Shown: positions 8,399-17,550 of the stretch, piece by piece
Position numbering within the stretch: the stretch's first letter is position 1
Layout of the letters: every line of letters starts with the position of its first letter
Assembly (NCBI GenBank): GCA_937988775.1
Contig: CALKHP010000048.1
Location: 1-64,000 of the forward strand
Reading direction: 5' to 3'
From: an uncultured Alphaproteobacteria bacterium
GTDB taxonomy: Bacteria; Pseudomonadota; Alphaproteobacteria; Rhizobiales; Beijerinckiaceae
Length of the DNA stretch: 64,000 nucleotides
Position numbers and translations under genes: made by a program
Notes under the pieces: model-generated
What the model was told of the DNA's origin: nothing
Databases searched by the model: none
What the model saw: the letters and a program-made list of their open reading frames with translations, nothing else

Positions 8399-9712
8399 AT
8401 GCTCGAACTCGCAACCAAACCCGATCAGCTCATCGACATGCGTGGCGTTTGCCGTAGCTTCCCGAAGGCGAGCGGCGGTGACCTGCTCGTACTGGACAGG
8501 GTCGACCTTACCATCCGGCCCGGCGAGATCATCGGCCTGCTTGGCCGCTCAGGCTCCGGCAAGTCGACCTTGTTGCGCATCATCGCCGGCCTCATTTCGC
8601 CCTCGTCCGGGCAGGCACAGTGCCGAGGCGAGGCGATCAAGGGACCGCCGCAAGGCATCGCGATGGTGTTTCAGTCCTTCGCACTCTTCCCATGGCTGAC
8701 GGTGCTGGAGAACGTCGAATTCGGCCTCGAAGCCAAGGGTGTCGACCGGGCCGGACGCCGCAAGCGGGCGTTGGCCGCAATCGATCTCATCGGCCTCGAT
8801 GGCTTCGAATCCGCTTATCCAAAGGAACTGTCGGGCGGCATGCGCCAGCGCGTCGGCTTCGCGCGCGCGCTCGTCGTGCATCCCGATTTGCTCCTGATGG
8901 ACGAGCCATTCTCCGCGCTCGACGTGCTGACCGCCGAGACGCTACGCACCGACATCATCGATCTGTGGATTGAAGGCCGTTTGCCGATCAAGTCGGTGCT
9001 GATGGTGACGCACAATATCGAGGAGGCGGTTCTGATGTGCGATCGCATCCTGGTACTGTCATCGAGTCCGGGCAGGATTTCTACCGAAATCAAGGTCACG
9101 CTGTCGCATCCGCGCAACCGACTCGATCCCAGCTTCCGACAACTCGTCGACACCATCTACGCTAACATGACGCAAAAGGCGGAGCCGCCCTTGGCAAGCC
9201 TCGAAGGCATTCCGGGCTCTGGCGTGGGCATGGTGCTCAACCATGTCTCGACGAACCTGCTTGCGGGTCTCATCGAAGCGGTCGCGGCCGAACCGTATAA
9301 TGGGCATGCCGATTTGCCGGACCTCGCCGGGCAACTGCAACTGGAGGCCGACGAGATCTTCCATCTCGGCGAATCCTTGCAACTCCTGCGCTTGGCCCAG
9401 TTGAGCGAGGGCGACCTGACGCTCACCGATGCGGGCAGGAAATTCGCCAACCTCGACACCGATGCTCGCAAAAGACTGTTTGCCGAGCATCTCGTGACCT
9501 ATGTGCCGCTGATCAGCCTGATCCGCCGTGTGCTGGACGAGCGTCCATCGCACACGGCGCCAGCGGCGCGGTTCCGGAACGAACTCGAGGACTACATGTC
9601 CGAGGAATACGCAGACGAGACCATCCACACCGTCATCTCCTGGGGCCGCTACGCCGAACTGTTTTCCTATGACGAGCAGGCCGAGCGCTTCAGCCTCGAA
9701 AACCCGCAGTGA
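8399..9712 (+). CDS. NitT/TauT-type ABC ATPase with C-terminal AAA-associated domain
   Basis: 437 residues. Residues 1-255 are a standard ABC ATPase: Walker A GRSGSGKS (49-56), Q-loop FQSFALFPW, signature LSGGM (144-148), Walker B LLLMDEP (164-170) and switch His in MVTHNIEEA. The last ~170 residues form a second domain, matching what is known as the AAA-associated C-terminal domain of some nitrate/sulfonate-type ATPases; it may be regulatory. AAGAGGG precedes the ATG. It forms a two-gene operon with the fused permease. Such permease/ATPase pairs without a binding protein recur in proteobacteria, and their cargo is not established. Confidence 0.86.
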   Translation: MLELATKPDQLIDMRGVCRSFPKASGGDLLVLDRVDLTIRPGEIIGLLGRSGSGKSTLLRIIAGLISPSSGQAQCRGEAIKGPPQGIAMVFQSFALFPWLTVLENVEFGLEAKGVDRAGRRKRALAAIDLIGLDGFESAYPKELSGGMRQRVGFARALVVHPDLLLMDEPFSALDVLTAETLRTDIIDLWIEGRLPIKSVLMVTHNIEEAVLMCDRILVLSSSPGRISTEIKVTLSHPRNRLDPSFRQLVDTIYANMTQKAEPPLASLEGIPGSGVGMVLNHVSTNLLAGLIEAVAAEPYNGHADLPDLAGQLQLEADEIFHLGESLQLLRLAQLSEGDLTLTDAGRKFANLDTDARKRLFAEHLVTYVPLISLIRRVLDERPSHTAPAARFRNELEDYMSEEYADETIHTVISWGRYAELFSYDEQAERFSLENPQ

Positions 9713-9818
9713 CGGCCTTGCATCGGTCTGTGCGATGGTCGTCCAGCGCCAAATCCTGGCCAACGATCCTGCTGCGCGCCATTCAAAGCACACACGCCTT
9801 CGAAGGAATGACAGCCCG

Positions 9819-10139
9819 ATGCGTCATGCCGTCATAATTGCTTTGGTAATACTCGGATGTGCATCGTCGCAAGCGGCACGGGCGTCAGACTGGCACTATT
9901 GCCTTGCCGCATCTCATGACCAGAAAACCATTTACTTCTCTGAGATTTTTGAGAGTGACGCGGCACTGGAAATCCTGCGGGGGAGCTTCTCTGAAGTGGC
10001 GAAGCGTCAAAGTACCGATATTACTGGCGTGCAATGCCCGCGCGCCGGCAACCGGAACGATATGAAAAAGGCCGTGGAGGCGATGATTGCCTACCAACGC
10101 GCGCGAATGGCGACGACGATCAAGCTTAGATGGCCGTAA
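9819..10139 (+). CDS. Small exported protein of unknown function
   Basis: 106 residues. The N-terminus is a signal peptide: a positive start, hydrophobic core AVIIALVILGC and a likely cut after SQAARA. LVILGC could alternatively be a lipoprotein box. The mature part begins SDWHYC and has a second cysteine in VQCPRAG, suggesting one disulfide. Conserved-looking WHYCLA and VQCPR motifs recall small hypothetical proteins of Hyphomicrobiales; no function is known to me. GAAGGA precedes the ATG. It lies 106 bases after the ABC ATPase and may be separately transcribed. Confidence 0.6.
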   Translation: MRHAVIIALVILGCASSQAARASDWHYCLAASHDQKTIYFSEIFESDAALEILRGSFSEVAKRQSTDITGVQCPRAGNRNDMKKAVEAMIAYQRARMATTIKLRWP

Positions 10140-10466
10140 TGACCGGCATCATCAATCGGAAGCGAACCGTGCCGGAGCTACAGAAGCTCCACTGGGTTTG
10201 GTCAGGCAGGCACGATTAGCCGTATCACGCAATGGCTTGCCTGTGAGAGAAGAGTCGCCAATGTCCCGTACGTTAATGGCGGCTTCGCGATAACATCGGC
10301 TGTTATAGCGCCGTTGATGCTTTTATTTTTCTGATGACCTATGTCGCCGGGCGCCGCACGATTCGGGCGCCTGCGGCCGCGCCCTAAACAACACCAACAG
10401 GCGCAATCGCAGTGCTTGACGGACGGATTTTCCGAAACGCGATAAGAAGAAGGGGCAAAACAGCCC
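10140..10466. other. Intergenic interval before dedA
   Basis: About 330 bases with no supportable gene. A short plus-strand frame ending near 10333 reads as a hydrophobic tail (FAITSAVIAPLMLLFF) without a start or ribosome-binding site, possibly a gene remnant. The promoter of the DedA gene should lie towards the right end. Confidence 0.35.
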
Positions 10467-11024
10467 ATGGACCTGGACACACTGATTGCAGCGACAATCG
10501 AATTTACGCACCGGCACCAAGCTTGGGCGCCCGCCATTGTCTTCGTCTTCGGTTTTCTCGAGTCGCTCGCGTTCCTTTCACTTCTGGTCCCCTCAACCGT
10601 TATTCTGCTCGGCATCGGCGGGCTTTTCGGGGCTAGCAGCCTGAACTTCTGGCCGTTGCTCGTGGCGGGAGGTGTCGGTGCATCACTGGGATATGCCATC
10701 TCATATTGGATTGGTCGCCGCTATCAGGAGCCGATCCTCAGGGCATGGCCCTTCTCCAAACATCCTGACATGGTGGCGCGATCCCATCGCTTCTTCCAGA
10801 GATTTGGGATCTTCAGCGTATTCCTCGGTCATTTCTTCGGCCCAGTACGTGCCGTCATCCCTGTGATCGCCGGTGTTTCCGCGATGAGGGAGCGCGATTT
10901 CCAAATCGCCAACATCCCTTCCGGGTTCTTGTGGGCGTTCTTTGTCATCGCGCCCGGCTACTTCGCGACCTCGGCCGAAGCCAAGTCGTTTTGGGATTTC
11001 ATCCGTAGCTGGGGTGGCGGCTGA
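10467..11024 (+). CDS. DedA/SNARE-associated-family membrane protein
   Basis: 185 residues with several membrane segments. The family signature is visible as FLESLAFLSLLVPST near residue 30, followed by GASLGYAISYWIGR and, in the second half, the amphipathic re-entrant region FGIFSVFLGHFFGPVRAVIPVIAG with the conserved Arg. DedA proteins support membrane homeostasis and envelope proton-motive-force tolerance, and several are proposed lipid transporters. The length fits the shorter members. It stands alone between gene-poor stretches. Confidence 0.85.
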   Translation: MDLDTLIAATIEFTHRHQAWAPAIVFVFGFLESLAFLSLLVPSTVILLGIGGLFGASSLNFWPLLVAGGVGASLGYAISYWIGRRYQEPILRAWPFSKHPDMVARSHRFFQRFGIFSVFLGHFFGPVRAVIPVIAGVSAMRERDFQIANIPSGFLWAFFVIAPGYFATSAEAKSFWDFIRSWGGG

Positions 11025-11132
11025 AGGGTCTACATCCGCCTCGCCAATCGACGTGTCGACGTATCAACGACGTACAGGAACGATCCACTGCCTTAAGTGA
11101 GCTTGTGCATTTTTCGCCCCCTCGAGCACCGC

Positions 11133-11324
11133 TTACCTTCGCCCCACCCTCAAGACGCTGTGGCCAAGAATGGCGAGACAACCCAGCAACAAGGCCGCTC
11201 CCGTCGCGAGGCTGGGAGCGCCGATCAGGGTCAGCCCCGCCACAATGGCGACAAGGCCGATGATGGCGAGCCCCATAACCACTTTGCATGCCACTGAACA
11301 ACGCGACGTTGGGATTCCGCCCAT
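11133..11324 (-). CDS. Possible small two-helix membrane protein
   Basis: 63 residues containing two hydrophobic helices (MGLAIIGLVAIVAGLTLIG and ATGAALLLGCLAILG) separated by a short loop, ending in a basic tail RVGRR. The composition is plausible for a small membrane protein, but no good ribosome-binding site precedes either possible start (11324 or the internal ATG at 11276), and no family is recognised. It converges on the DedA gene. Confidence 0.35.
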   Translation of the reverse strand: MGGIPTSRCSVACKVVMGLAIIGLVAIVAGLTLIGAPSLATGAALLLGCLAILGHSVLRVGRR

Positions 11325-11591
11325 TCCTAAAATCCGATCGAATCCCTTAAACGACCCTTCGGATCTTATCCTTTAAGAGCCATCTCCCGGCGCATCCCGC
11401 GCCACGAGCAGTCTCATGACGAATTCCCGGAACATAAGCCAGGTAAGCGAGCGGCCCGACCGCTGCGCTGGAGTGCCTGACGCGTTCCCCGGGACGTTGT
11501 CAGTCTAGCTCCTCCGCCGCGATCGTATCTCTCGCTTCGAGCCCTTGGCATCCGCCGAGGGCTTTTTGGTTTCAACCAGCGCGAGGACGAC
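11325..11591. other. Intergenic interval upstream of the Tn7-like operon
   Basis: Contains no gene. A degenerate direct repeat (GATCGAATCCCTTAA at 11336 and GATCTTATCCTTTAA at 11362, spaced 26 bases) and a terminator (11541-11567) are the visible structure. In Tn7-like elements tnsA lies next to one transposon end, so the corresponding end and its TnsB sites would be expected here. No clear TGT-type terminus could be fixed. Confidence 0.4.
11541..11567 (+). terminator. Rho-independent terminator upstream of the tns operon
   Basis: A 9-base-pair stem (GCCCTTGGC / GCCGAGGGC, one G-T pair) with an ATCC loop is followed by TTTTT. It would stop transcription entering the transposition operon from the left, which is typical insulation for a mobile element. 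Confidence 0.75.
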
Positions 11592-11699
11592 ATGAGCGAA
11601 GACGACATTAATCCCATCCCACTGACCGAAGACTCCGCCTCCATCGGCGGGAGCGGCGCGATCGATGGCACCGACGGGGGCTTGCGCATAGCGGGCTAA
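11592..11699 (+). CDS. Possible 35-residue leader peptide before tnsA
   Basis: ATG at 11592 with GAGGA four bases upstream encodes a 35-residue acidic peptide beginning MSEDDINPIPLTED and ending LRIAG. No family is recognised. It sits between the terminator and tnsA and is in a different frame from tnsA. It may be a genuine small gene, a leader influencing tnsA translation, or the original start of tnsA displaced by a frameshift. Confidence 0.3.
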   Translation: MSEDDINPIPLTEDSASIGGSGAIDGTDGGLRIAG

Positions 11700-11746
11700 A
11701 TCGCGCCGGCAGAGCCGGAAAGATTTGGTCGCCGCCGTCCGCCTCC

Positions 11747-12394
11747 GTGGCTAGCCGGCGGCCCCCGCTTAAATCCAGGGGATCCTTCAGAGGGTCCCTG
11801 ATCAACCGGAGGATCAATCGCGAAATGGTCTACGAGAGCACGCTCGAGCGAGATGCCGCCTACATCCTGATCGCCGATTCCAGGGTCGCCAGCATCATCG
11901 ACCAACCCGAGCCGGTCGAATACGTCGATGAGGATGGCGTCGTTCACCAGCACACGTTCGATTTCCTGGTGAAGCTCCACGACGGCAAATCCGTCGCCAT
12001 CGCCGTCAAGCCCAGCAAAAAGGTGGTGTCGAGCGGTTTGGATGTCGTCGTGGCGATGATCCGGAAGCAGGCCCCGAAGGGCTTCGCGGATTCAATCGTT
12101 ATCCGCACGGAAGAGTTCATCACACGGGACCGCGCCCACAACGCTCGCCTGATCCTCCGATGCCTTCGGGATCGCCGTGAAAGCGACGTCGCTCAGGTGA
12201 TGGCTTTCGCAAAAGACCTGCGTGGCGCCGTCACCATTGCCGCCCTGAAGGCCGCAACTCTGAACAGCCCACGAGGCTTCTTCGCCATCAACTGCCTGAT
12301 CGGCGACGGCGTGCTCGAACTCGTCGGCACCGGGCGCATCACGGACACGTCGATGGTGAGGCCAGGCCGCAATCACAACACCAACAAGCATTGA
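11747..12394 (+). CDS. tnsA: Tn7-like transposon endonuclease TnsA
   Basis: 215 residues, shorter than Tn7 TnsA (273). TnsA cuts the 5' ends of the element so that Tn7 relatives move by cut-and-paste. The restriction-enzyme-like core is visible: MVYESTLERD (Glu30/Glu34), TFDFLV (Asp72) and IAVKPS (Lys88), matching the E-D-K catalytic layout. The C-terminal part (150-215) should contact TnsC. The start is uncertain: GTG at 11747 keeps the basic PPLKSRGSF region, whereas the ATG at 11825 would remove it; no strong ribosome-binding site precedes either. tnsB follows with its ribosome-binding site at the tnsA stop. Confidence 0.82.
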   Translation: MASRRPPLKSRGSFRGSLINRRINREMVYESTLERDAAYILIADSRVASIIDQPEPVEYVDEDGVVHQHTFDFLVKLHDGKSVAIAVKPSKKVVSSGLDVVVAMIRKQAPKGFADSIVIRTEEFITRDRAHNARLILRCLRDRRESDVAQVMAFAKDLRGAVTIAALKAATLNSPRGFFAINCLIGDGVLELVGTGRITDTSMVRPGRNHNTNKH

Positions 12395-12405
12395 AAGGAC
12401 ACGAC

Positions 12406-14544
12406 ATGACGCTTCAAGCTACCAACCGCCTGCCCGCCGCCTTCGCGACGAAAGTCACGCCATTCCGCGCGGATCCCCATGACAAGTGGATCCTCGAGGG
12501 AAGCGAGTATGTGCCGGTGTCGACCAACGCCGATGGTCACATTTTTCGTCGGCTCGACCACCCCGATCTTTGTGAGACATTTACGCACGCCGAGATCGAA
12601 GCCTGGCGTCGTCAGGGCAAACTCAAGATTCTTCGGAATTTCTTCAGTTTGAAGAGCGCCATGGTGAAACGCATCGCGCCCGAATCCAACGTCACTGATC
12701 TTGCTCCCTCGCATCAGAAGAAAGTCTTCTGGAAGAAGGATTTCTGCGACGAATTCCTGCGGATGGAGGCTGGCAAAGAAGCCAGCCGCTCCGATGCGTC
12801 CATGAAGAAGGCGATCGGTGAAATCGTCGTCAAGACCCTGCTGCCTGCCTTGGCGGAGGGCCGCTGCGGTAGCCCGGACGTGTCCTTGAAGAAGCCGCCG
12901 AGCCCTCGCACCCTGCGCCGCTGGCTCCGCAAGTACGAGACCTGCAACACGCCCGTGGTCCTCCAGGATCGATACGGCCGCAGCGGAAACCACAAGGATC
13001 GCCTGCACTCCGAGGTGCGCAATCTGATGTGGGAACACGCCGAACGATACATGAGCAGATTGAAGCCCACGAAGGCCAGGCTTTATGCCGACCTCGTCGC
13101 CGAGATGGACAAGATCAACGGAGTGCGTGCGGCCACCGGCAAGGAACAATTGGCGGTACCGAGCAGAAGGGCCTTCGAGGCCATGATCTCCAAGCTCGAT
13201 CCGATCAAGGTTTACGCCGGGCGAGAAGGATCGGAGGCGGCGCGGCGCCGGTTCTACGTCGTCAACGGCGGATTGGATGTCACGCGCCCCCTCGAGCGCA
13301 TCGAATTGGACGAATGGAAGATTTCGCTCCACACGTTCGTCCCGGACAACAGGATCATCGAGCGTCTCCCTCCGAAACTGCGCGAAGATATTGAGAGCGA
13401 GCGATATTGGCTTTCGATGGCCATCGACGTTCGCACCAGGGTCTGCCTGGCCGCTCGCATCGTGCCGAATCCGACGAGTTCATCGGCCGTAGCGACGCTT
13501 CAGATGGCAATGACCGACAAGAGCAGGATCGCCTCGGACGCGGGCTGTCATTCCCAATGGAATATGCTCGGCACCCCGGAATTGGCGGTGAGCGATGCGG
13601 GCTCTGCTTATGTGAGCCACGAGTTTCGCGCCGCCCTTACGGATGCGGGCGTCGATCACTTCTACCCTCCTGCGGGCTTGCCGCAGATGCGTGGCACCGT
13701 CGAACGGGTCTTCCGTCGCTTGCACGAACGGTTTGCCGCGCGCTTCGACGGCCGAACCTTCGCCAACGTAGGCGAAAAGGGCGACTACGATTCCCAGGCG
13801 AACGTGTCGATCGACAGCGAGGAATTCGGACATTGGCTGGTTCGGTTTATCGTCGACGTCTACCATAACGAGCCTCACGAGGGCTTGAACGGAGAGACCC
13901 CTGCGAACTGCTGGACACGCTTGACGCAGGACTATCCCGTTATTGCACCGCCGGACGCGGATGAATGCCGTCATATTTTCGGTACCACGATCGAACGCCG
14001 CCTCACGAACAGGGGCATCCGCGTGCTTGGGAATGATTATCAGTGCAGGGAACTCCACGAACGTCGTGGGCAATTTCAGGACAAGCCGATCCTCGTGCGC
14101 GTCGACAATGAAGATCTCGGTCACATTTCGGTCCGCGTCGCGCAGGGATGGATGACAGTCCCGTGCCAATCCTCTGGATTCGACGGGGTCTCGACCATGA
14201 AATGGCTGGTTGCCGCCGCCCATATGCGGAAGCGGAACGCCGACCTGACCAAGATTTCCGCCCCCATCGTCGCCGAGGCTCTTCGCGATATCGAAGATTT
14301 CGTTCTGGTCGCTCGCCAGCGCGTCGGCATCGCCTCCCCGATCTTCACGTCGCAGGACTTTGAGCGATACGAGCGTGATGTGTTGCGGGGCTTCTCCTTC
14401 GAGCGCGGCTCCGAGGACGGGCCCGGGATGCTGGAAGGGCTGGATTTCGAGCAGGACAACCCTGCGACCTCCCCCGCTCCGAACTCCGCCCTCCCGACGC
14501 CGATCGATGACGGCGACGGCGATGACTTCTTCGTGGAGGATTGA
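12406..14544 (+). CDS. tnsB: Tn7-like DDE transposase TnsB
   Basis: 712 residues (Tn7 TnsB has 702). It binds the transposon ends and makes the 3' strand cuts and joins. An N-terminal helix-turn-helix region (about 140-260, with SPRTLRRWLRKYE) precedes the RNase-H-like catalytic core with Asp302 (IELDEWK), Asp397 (VSDAGSAY) and Glu433 (GTVERVF). The Asp-to-Glu spacing of 36 is close to Tn7's 35. A beta-barrel Mu-type C-terminal domain and an acidic, proline-rich tail follow, the part that in Tn7 recruits TnsC. The ATG at 12406 follows AAAGGA; a TTG five codons upstream overlaps the tnsA stop. No disruption is seen. Confidence 0.9.
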   Translation: MTLQATNRLPAAFATKVTPFRADPHDKWILEGSEYVPVSTNADGHIFRRLDHPDLCETFTHAEIEAWRRQGKLKILRNFFSLKSAMVKRIAPESNVTDLAPSHQKKVFWKKDFCDEFLRMEAGKEASRSDASMKKAIGEIVVKTLLPALAEGRCGSPDVSLKKPPSPRTLRRWLRKYETCNTPVVLQDRYGRSGNHKDRLHSEVRNLMWEHAERYMSRLKPTKARLYADLVAEMDKINGVRAATGKEQLAVPSRRAFEAMISKLDPIKVYAGREGSEAARRRFYVVNGGLDVTRPLERIELDEWKISLHTFVPDNRIIERLPPKLREDIESERYWLSMAIDVRTRVCLAARIVPNPTSSSAVATLQMAMTDKSRIASDAGCHSQWNMLGTPELAVSDAGSAYVSHEFRAALTDAGVDHFYPPAGLPQMRGTVERVFRRLHERFAARFDGRTFANVGEKGDYDSQANVSIDSEEFGHWLVRFIVDVYHNEPHEGLNGETPANCWTRLTQDYPVIAPPDADECRHIFGTTIERRLTNRGIRVLGNDYQCRELHERRGQFQDKPILVRVDNEDLGHISVRVAQGWMTVPCQSSGFDGVSTMKWLVAAAHMRKRNADLTKISAPIVAEALRDIEDFVLVARQRVGIASPIFTSQDFERYERDVLRGFSFERGSEDGPGMLEGLDFEQDNPATSPAPNSALPTPIDDGDGDDFFVED

Positions 14545-14546
14545 GA

Positions 14547-15668
14547 ATGGACATCCCTGCATCCAACCCCTCCGAGGCTAGCATCGCCGAAAACCCGGTC
14601 GACAGGCTCCGCCGACTGCAATCCGAGCGCCGAAAGTCGACTGCGGATGTCATGAGCGGCATTCTGTCCGCCTATTTCGGCACCGCGCGTGACGCCGAGC
14701 TTGAAGGGGCGATCGACGATCTCATCGATGCCATGTTGCTCGCCGAGGGAGCTACCGAAATCGGCCCCGCGAAGCGCGTCGGCCGCCTTCGGGAAGGGCG
14801 GGCACTGACGGTCCTGGGCAACCCTGGCGCGGGGAAGACGAGAGCGCTCGAGCGTCTGTTTCTTACCCGCCAGGAGTTTGCCGGATTTGGAAACCGAGAT
14901 TCGGATTGCCTGCTGGTTTCCGTGTCCACACCCTCACCGTGCACGCTCCGGCTGCTTGGCGAGAAAATCCTTGGCGCCCTCGGCTACGACGTCGCCCGCC
15001 CGTTGCGGGAGAATGTCGTATGGCAACTCGTGCGCACGCATCTGCAACTTCGCGGCGTTCGATTCCTGCACATCGACGAGGTCAACCACGTCCTCCAGTC
15101 GAACAACAGCGTCGAGATCACGAAGGTTCGCGACACCCTCAAGGACCTGATGCAGAATCGGGACTGGCCTGTCTGGCTGATCCTTTCCGGCACGCGCGAG
15201 GTCGCCTCCCTTCTGACGAACGACGATCGTCTTGACGATGGTGACACACAGGTCTGGCGGCGCTCCAAGCATGTCGTGTTCGGGGAACTCACCTTGCAAA
15301 GGGACGCTCCGATCGTGCGGAGCGTGATCAAATTCTACGGCGGGAAAAAAGCGCAACTCGACGTAAACACTCTTCTTTTCGATGAGTTTTGCGCCCGGTT
15401 GCTGCACGCCTCGCTGAATGAGTTCGGCATCGTCGTGGAATTTGTGCAGGACGCGATCAAAAACGCGTTGGATGGGCAGTCGTCATCGTTGGCCATCGAC
15501 CACTTCGCCGAAGCCTATCGGTACCGCACGGGTTGCGAGCCGGGATTGAATGTCTTCACGGCGAAGGAGTGGACGACGATCGATCCTCGCCGCGGGCTGA
15601 TGATCGATCCGGAGGACAAGCCGGAACTGAAGAAGACCAAAGCCCCGCGCGACGTGAGGAACAAATGA
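14547..15668 (+). CDS. tnsC: Tn7-like AAA+ regulator TnsC
   Basis: 373 residues, much shorter than Tn7 TnsC (555) and nearer the compact TniB/TnsC of other Tn7-like systems. Walker A GNPGAGKT (91-98) and Walker B VRFLHIDEV (Asp177, Glu178) are intact, followed by sensor-1-like LILSGTREV. TnsC polymerises on target DNA with ATP and links the target selector to TnsAB. GGAGGA six bases before the ATG at 14547 fixes the start; the tnsB stop overlaps this region, so translation is coupled. A TTG two codons upstream is less likely. Confidence 0.88.
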   Translation: MDIPASNPSEASIAENPVDRLRRLQSERRKSTADVMSGILSAYFGTARDAELEGAIDDLIDAMLLAEGATEIGPAKRVGRLREGRALTVLGNPGAGKTRALERLFLTRQEFAGFGNRDSDCLLVSVSTPSPCTLRLLGEKILGALGYDVARPLRENVVWQLVRTHLQLRGVRFLHIDEVNHVLQSNNSVEITKVRDTLKDLMQNRDWPVWLILSGTREVASLLTNDDRLDDGDTQVWRRSKHVVFGELTLQRDAPIVRSVIKFYGGKKAQLDVNTLLFDEFCARLLHASLNEFGIVVEFVQDAIKNALDGQSSSLAIDHFAEAYRYRTGCEPGLNVFTAKEWTTIDPRRGLMIDPEDKPELKKTKAPRDVRNK

Positions 15669-17521
15669 CTCCCTTGCCCTCTCAATCGATCGTTCCCCTC
15701 GGTGAGGACGAGACGCCGACCAGTTTCTGTTCTCGCCTCGGCTTGATGGTCAGGCGGACCGCACGCGATTTCAGCCTCGACATGGGGGTTCAATTTCAAG
15801 CCATCGTCGACGGCAACCAAGCCGCCATCGAGTCCCTCGCGCGTCGCGGCAGAGCGGATCCCGCCGAGCTCCTTTCGTCCGCCCTAGTGAAGATCGGCGA
15901 TCGCCGGCACACGTTGAAACACGAGCACTTCGTGCGCGATGCCCTGTCGAGAAAGACCGTCCGCGCTTGCCCTCGTTGCATCGTCGAGGATTTGGAGACC
16001 TCAGGGATCCCACGGCACGTACGCCCGTTCGGGCGGGCATCATGGCTGATCGCCTCGATCAGGACATGCGAACGACACGGCGTTGCGCTTGAGACGGTTT
16101 CCGACAGCCTGTCGCAAATGCATGACTTCGGCGCGGCCATTCAACCGATCCTCAACAAGGCCGACCGCCTCGAGCGCGATGCATTGCGTCGACCGCCCTC
16201 CCCGTTCGAACGCTACATTCTCGGCCGCCTTCGCAAGACGACGCTGACGGCGCCCAATTGGCTCGATGGGATGCCGCTCTACGCCGCCGCCAAGACCTGC
16301 GAAATCGTCGGTGCGATTGCCTGCCGGGGAGCGCGCTTCCGAAGCGACGAAATGCTCGATGCCGACTGGCATGAAGCTGGCGGCATCGGCTTCGAGATCG
16401 CCGCCCCGGGTGAGAATAACATCCGAGGTTTCCTCCACGATCTCCGCGTCGGCTGGGAAGCCCAACGCGGTGATTGGGGCCCGCGGAAACTCTATGGGCG
16501 TCTTCACGAGTGGTTGAGCCACGAGTCGCAGGACCCGGCGTACAACCCGCTGCGGGACATCATGTTCCGGCACATCGTCGAGACACTGCCTGTCGGCCCC
16601 GGCGAGGCGTTCTTCGGACGGCAGGTCGGGACACGCCGTCTTCACTCGGTGCGATCGGCCCAGCAGGAATTCGGCCTCCATCCCAAACGCCTGAAGAAGA
16701 TGCTGCACGCCAAGGGCTTCATCGATCGGGATGCCATGGACCGCGCGGACGAACGGATCGTCTTCGATGCGGCGGCGACCGAGTCCTTCCTTGGCCAAGT
16801 GAGCAGGTCGCTGAATCTCAGGGAAGTCCGCGGCTACCTGAACGTTCCCCGCCCCATGGAGCAGACGCTGTTGGACGCCGGATTCATCAAACCCTTCCTG
16901 GTCGGAGGAACCGAGGTGTTCAAGGATCACGCGTTCGACAGCCGCGATCTCGATGGTTTCCTCGAACGCCTGATGGAGGGCGCGGTCAATGTCGAGCCCG
17001 AAAGCGGGCTCGTATCGATCCAGACGGCATCGAAGAAACTCGTCTGCCCCGCCCTGGACATCGTCCGCTTGTTGCTGGATCGCCGTCTGACCCTAATCGG
17101 TCGCGACCCGGGCGAACGGGCCTTCGCATCGATCCGTGTCGACCTGACGGAAGTCGCCCGTTTGATTCGCCCCGTTGAGTCGACATCCCTCTCGCTCCGG
17201 GAGGTGGAACGCATGCTTCATTCGTCGACCAACGTCGTGAAGGCGTTGATCGAGCATGGCCATCTGACTGCGGACGTCGTCGTTAATCCGGTAACCCGAT
17301 TGCAGCAGCGGGTCGTTGAGCCCAAGGACCTCGACAACTTCATGAGCCGCTTCGTCTCGCTCCACGAGCTTGCCCGCGAGGCGGGGATTCATCACCTGGA
17401 AGCGAAGGGTCTGCTCCTGCATCGAGGGATCGAACCTGCATTCGACCCCGTCGAGATTCGCGCATCATTCTATCCACGGGACGATGCCGAACGCGCCGTC
17501 GGAAAGCTCGTGCCCGCCTGA
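15665..17521 (+). CDS. tniQ: TniQ/TnsD-family target-site selector
   Basis: 618 residues; Tn7 TnsD has 508. The N-terminal TniQ domain starts with PLGEDETPTSFCSRL and contains a zinc site with Cys102, Cys105, Cys135 and His138 (ACPRC ... RTCERHG). The ~400 residues after it contain at least three helix-turn-helix-like stretches (for example LREVRGYLNVPRPMEQTLL, LREVERMLHSSTNVVKALI and LHELAREAGIHHLEAKGLL), as expected of a TnsD-like protein that reads a specific attachment site. The ATG overlaps the tnsC stop by four bases. No second, short TniQ or Cas gene is nearby, so targeting probably depends on this protein alone. The target site is not identifiable here. Confidence 0.85.
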   Translation: MTPLPSQSIVPLGEDETPTSFCSRLGLMVRRTARDFSLDMGVQFQAIVDGNQAAIESLARRGRADPAELLSSALVKIGDRRHTLKHEHFVRDALSRKTVRACPRCIVEDLETSGIPRHVRPFGRASWLIASIRTCERHGVALETVSDSLSQMHDFGAAIQPILNKADRLERDALRRPPSPFERYILGRLRKTTLTAPNWLDGMPLYAAAKTCEIVGAIACRGARFRSDEMLDADWHEAGGIGFEIAAPGENNIRGFLHDLRVGWEAQRGDWGPRKLYGRLHEWLSHESQDPAYNPLRDIMFRHIVETLPVGPGEAFFGRQVGTRRLHSVRSAQQEFGLHPKRLKKMLHAKGFIDRDAMDRADERIVFDAAATESFLGQVSRSLNLREVRGYLNVPRPMEQTLLDAGFIKPFLVGGTEVFKDHAFDSRDLDGFLERLMEGAVNVEPESGLVSIQTASKKLVCPALDIVRLLLDRRLTLIGRDPGERAFASIRVDLTEVARLIRPVESTSLSLREVERMLHSSTNVVKALIEHGHLTADVVVNPVTRLQQRVVEPKDLDNFMSRFVSLHELAREAGIHHLEAKGLLLHRGIEPAFDPVEIRASFYPRDDAERAVGKLVPA

Positions 17522-17550
17522 TCGCCGAAACGACTTCAATGAAGCCTCCA

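Noticed and set aside
10200..10333. A hydrophobic peptide tail readable on the plus strand before dedA
   Set aside because: No start codon with a ribosome-binding site and an interrupted frame upstream; at most a fragment.
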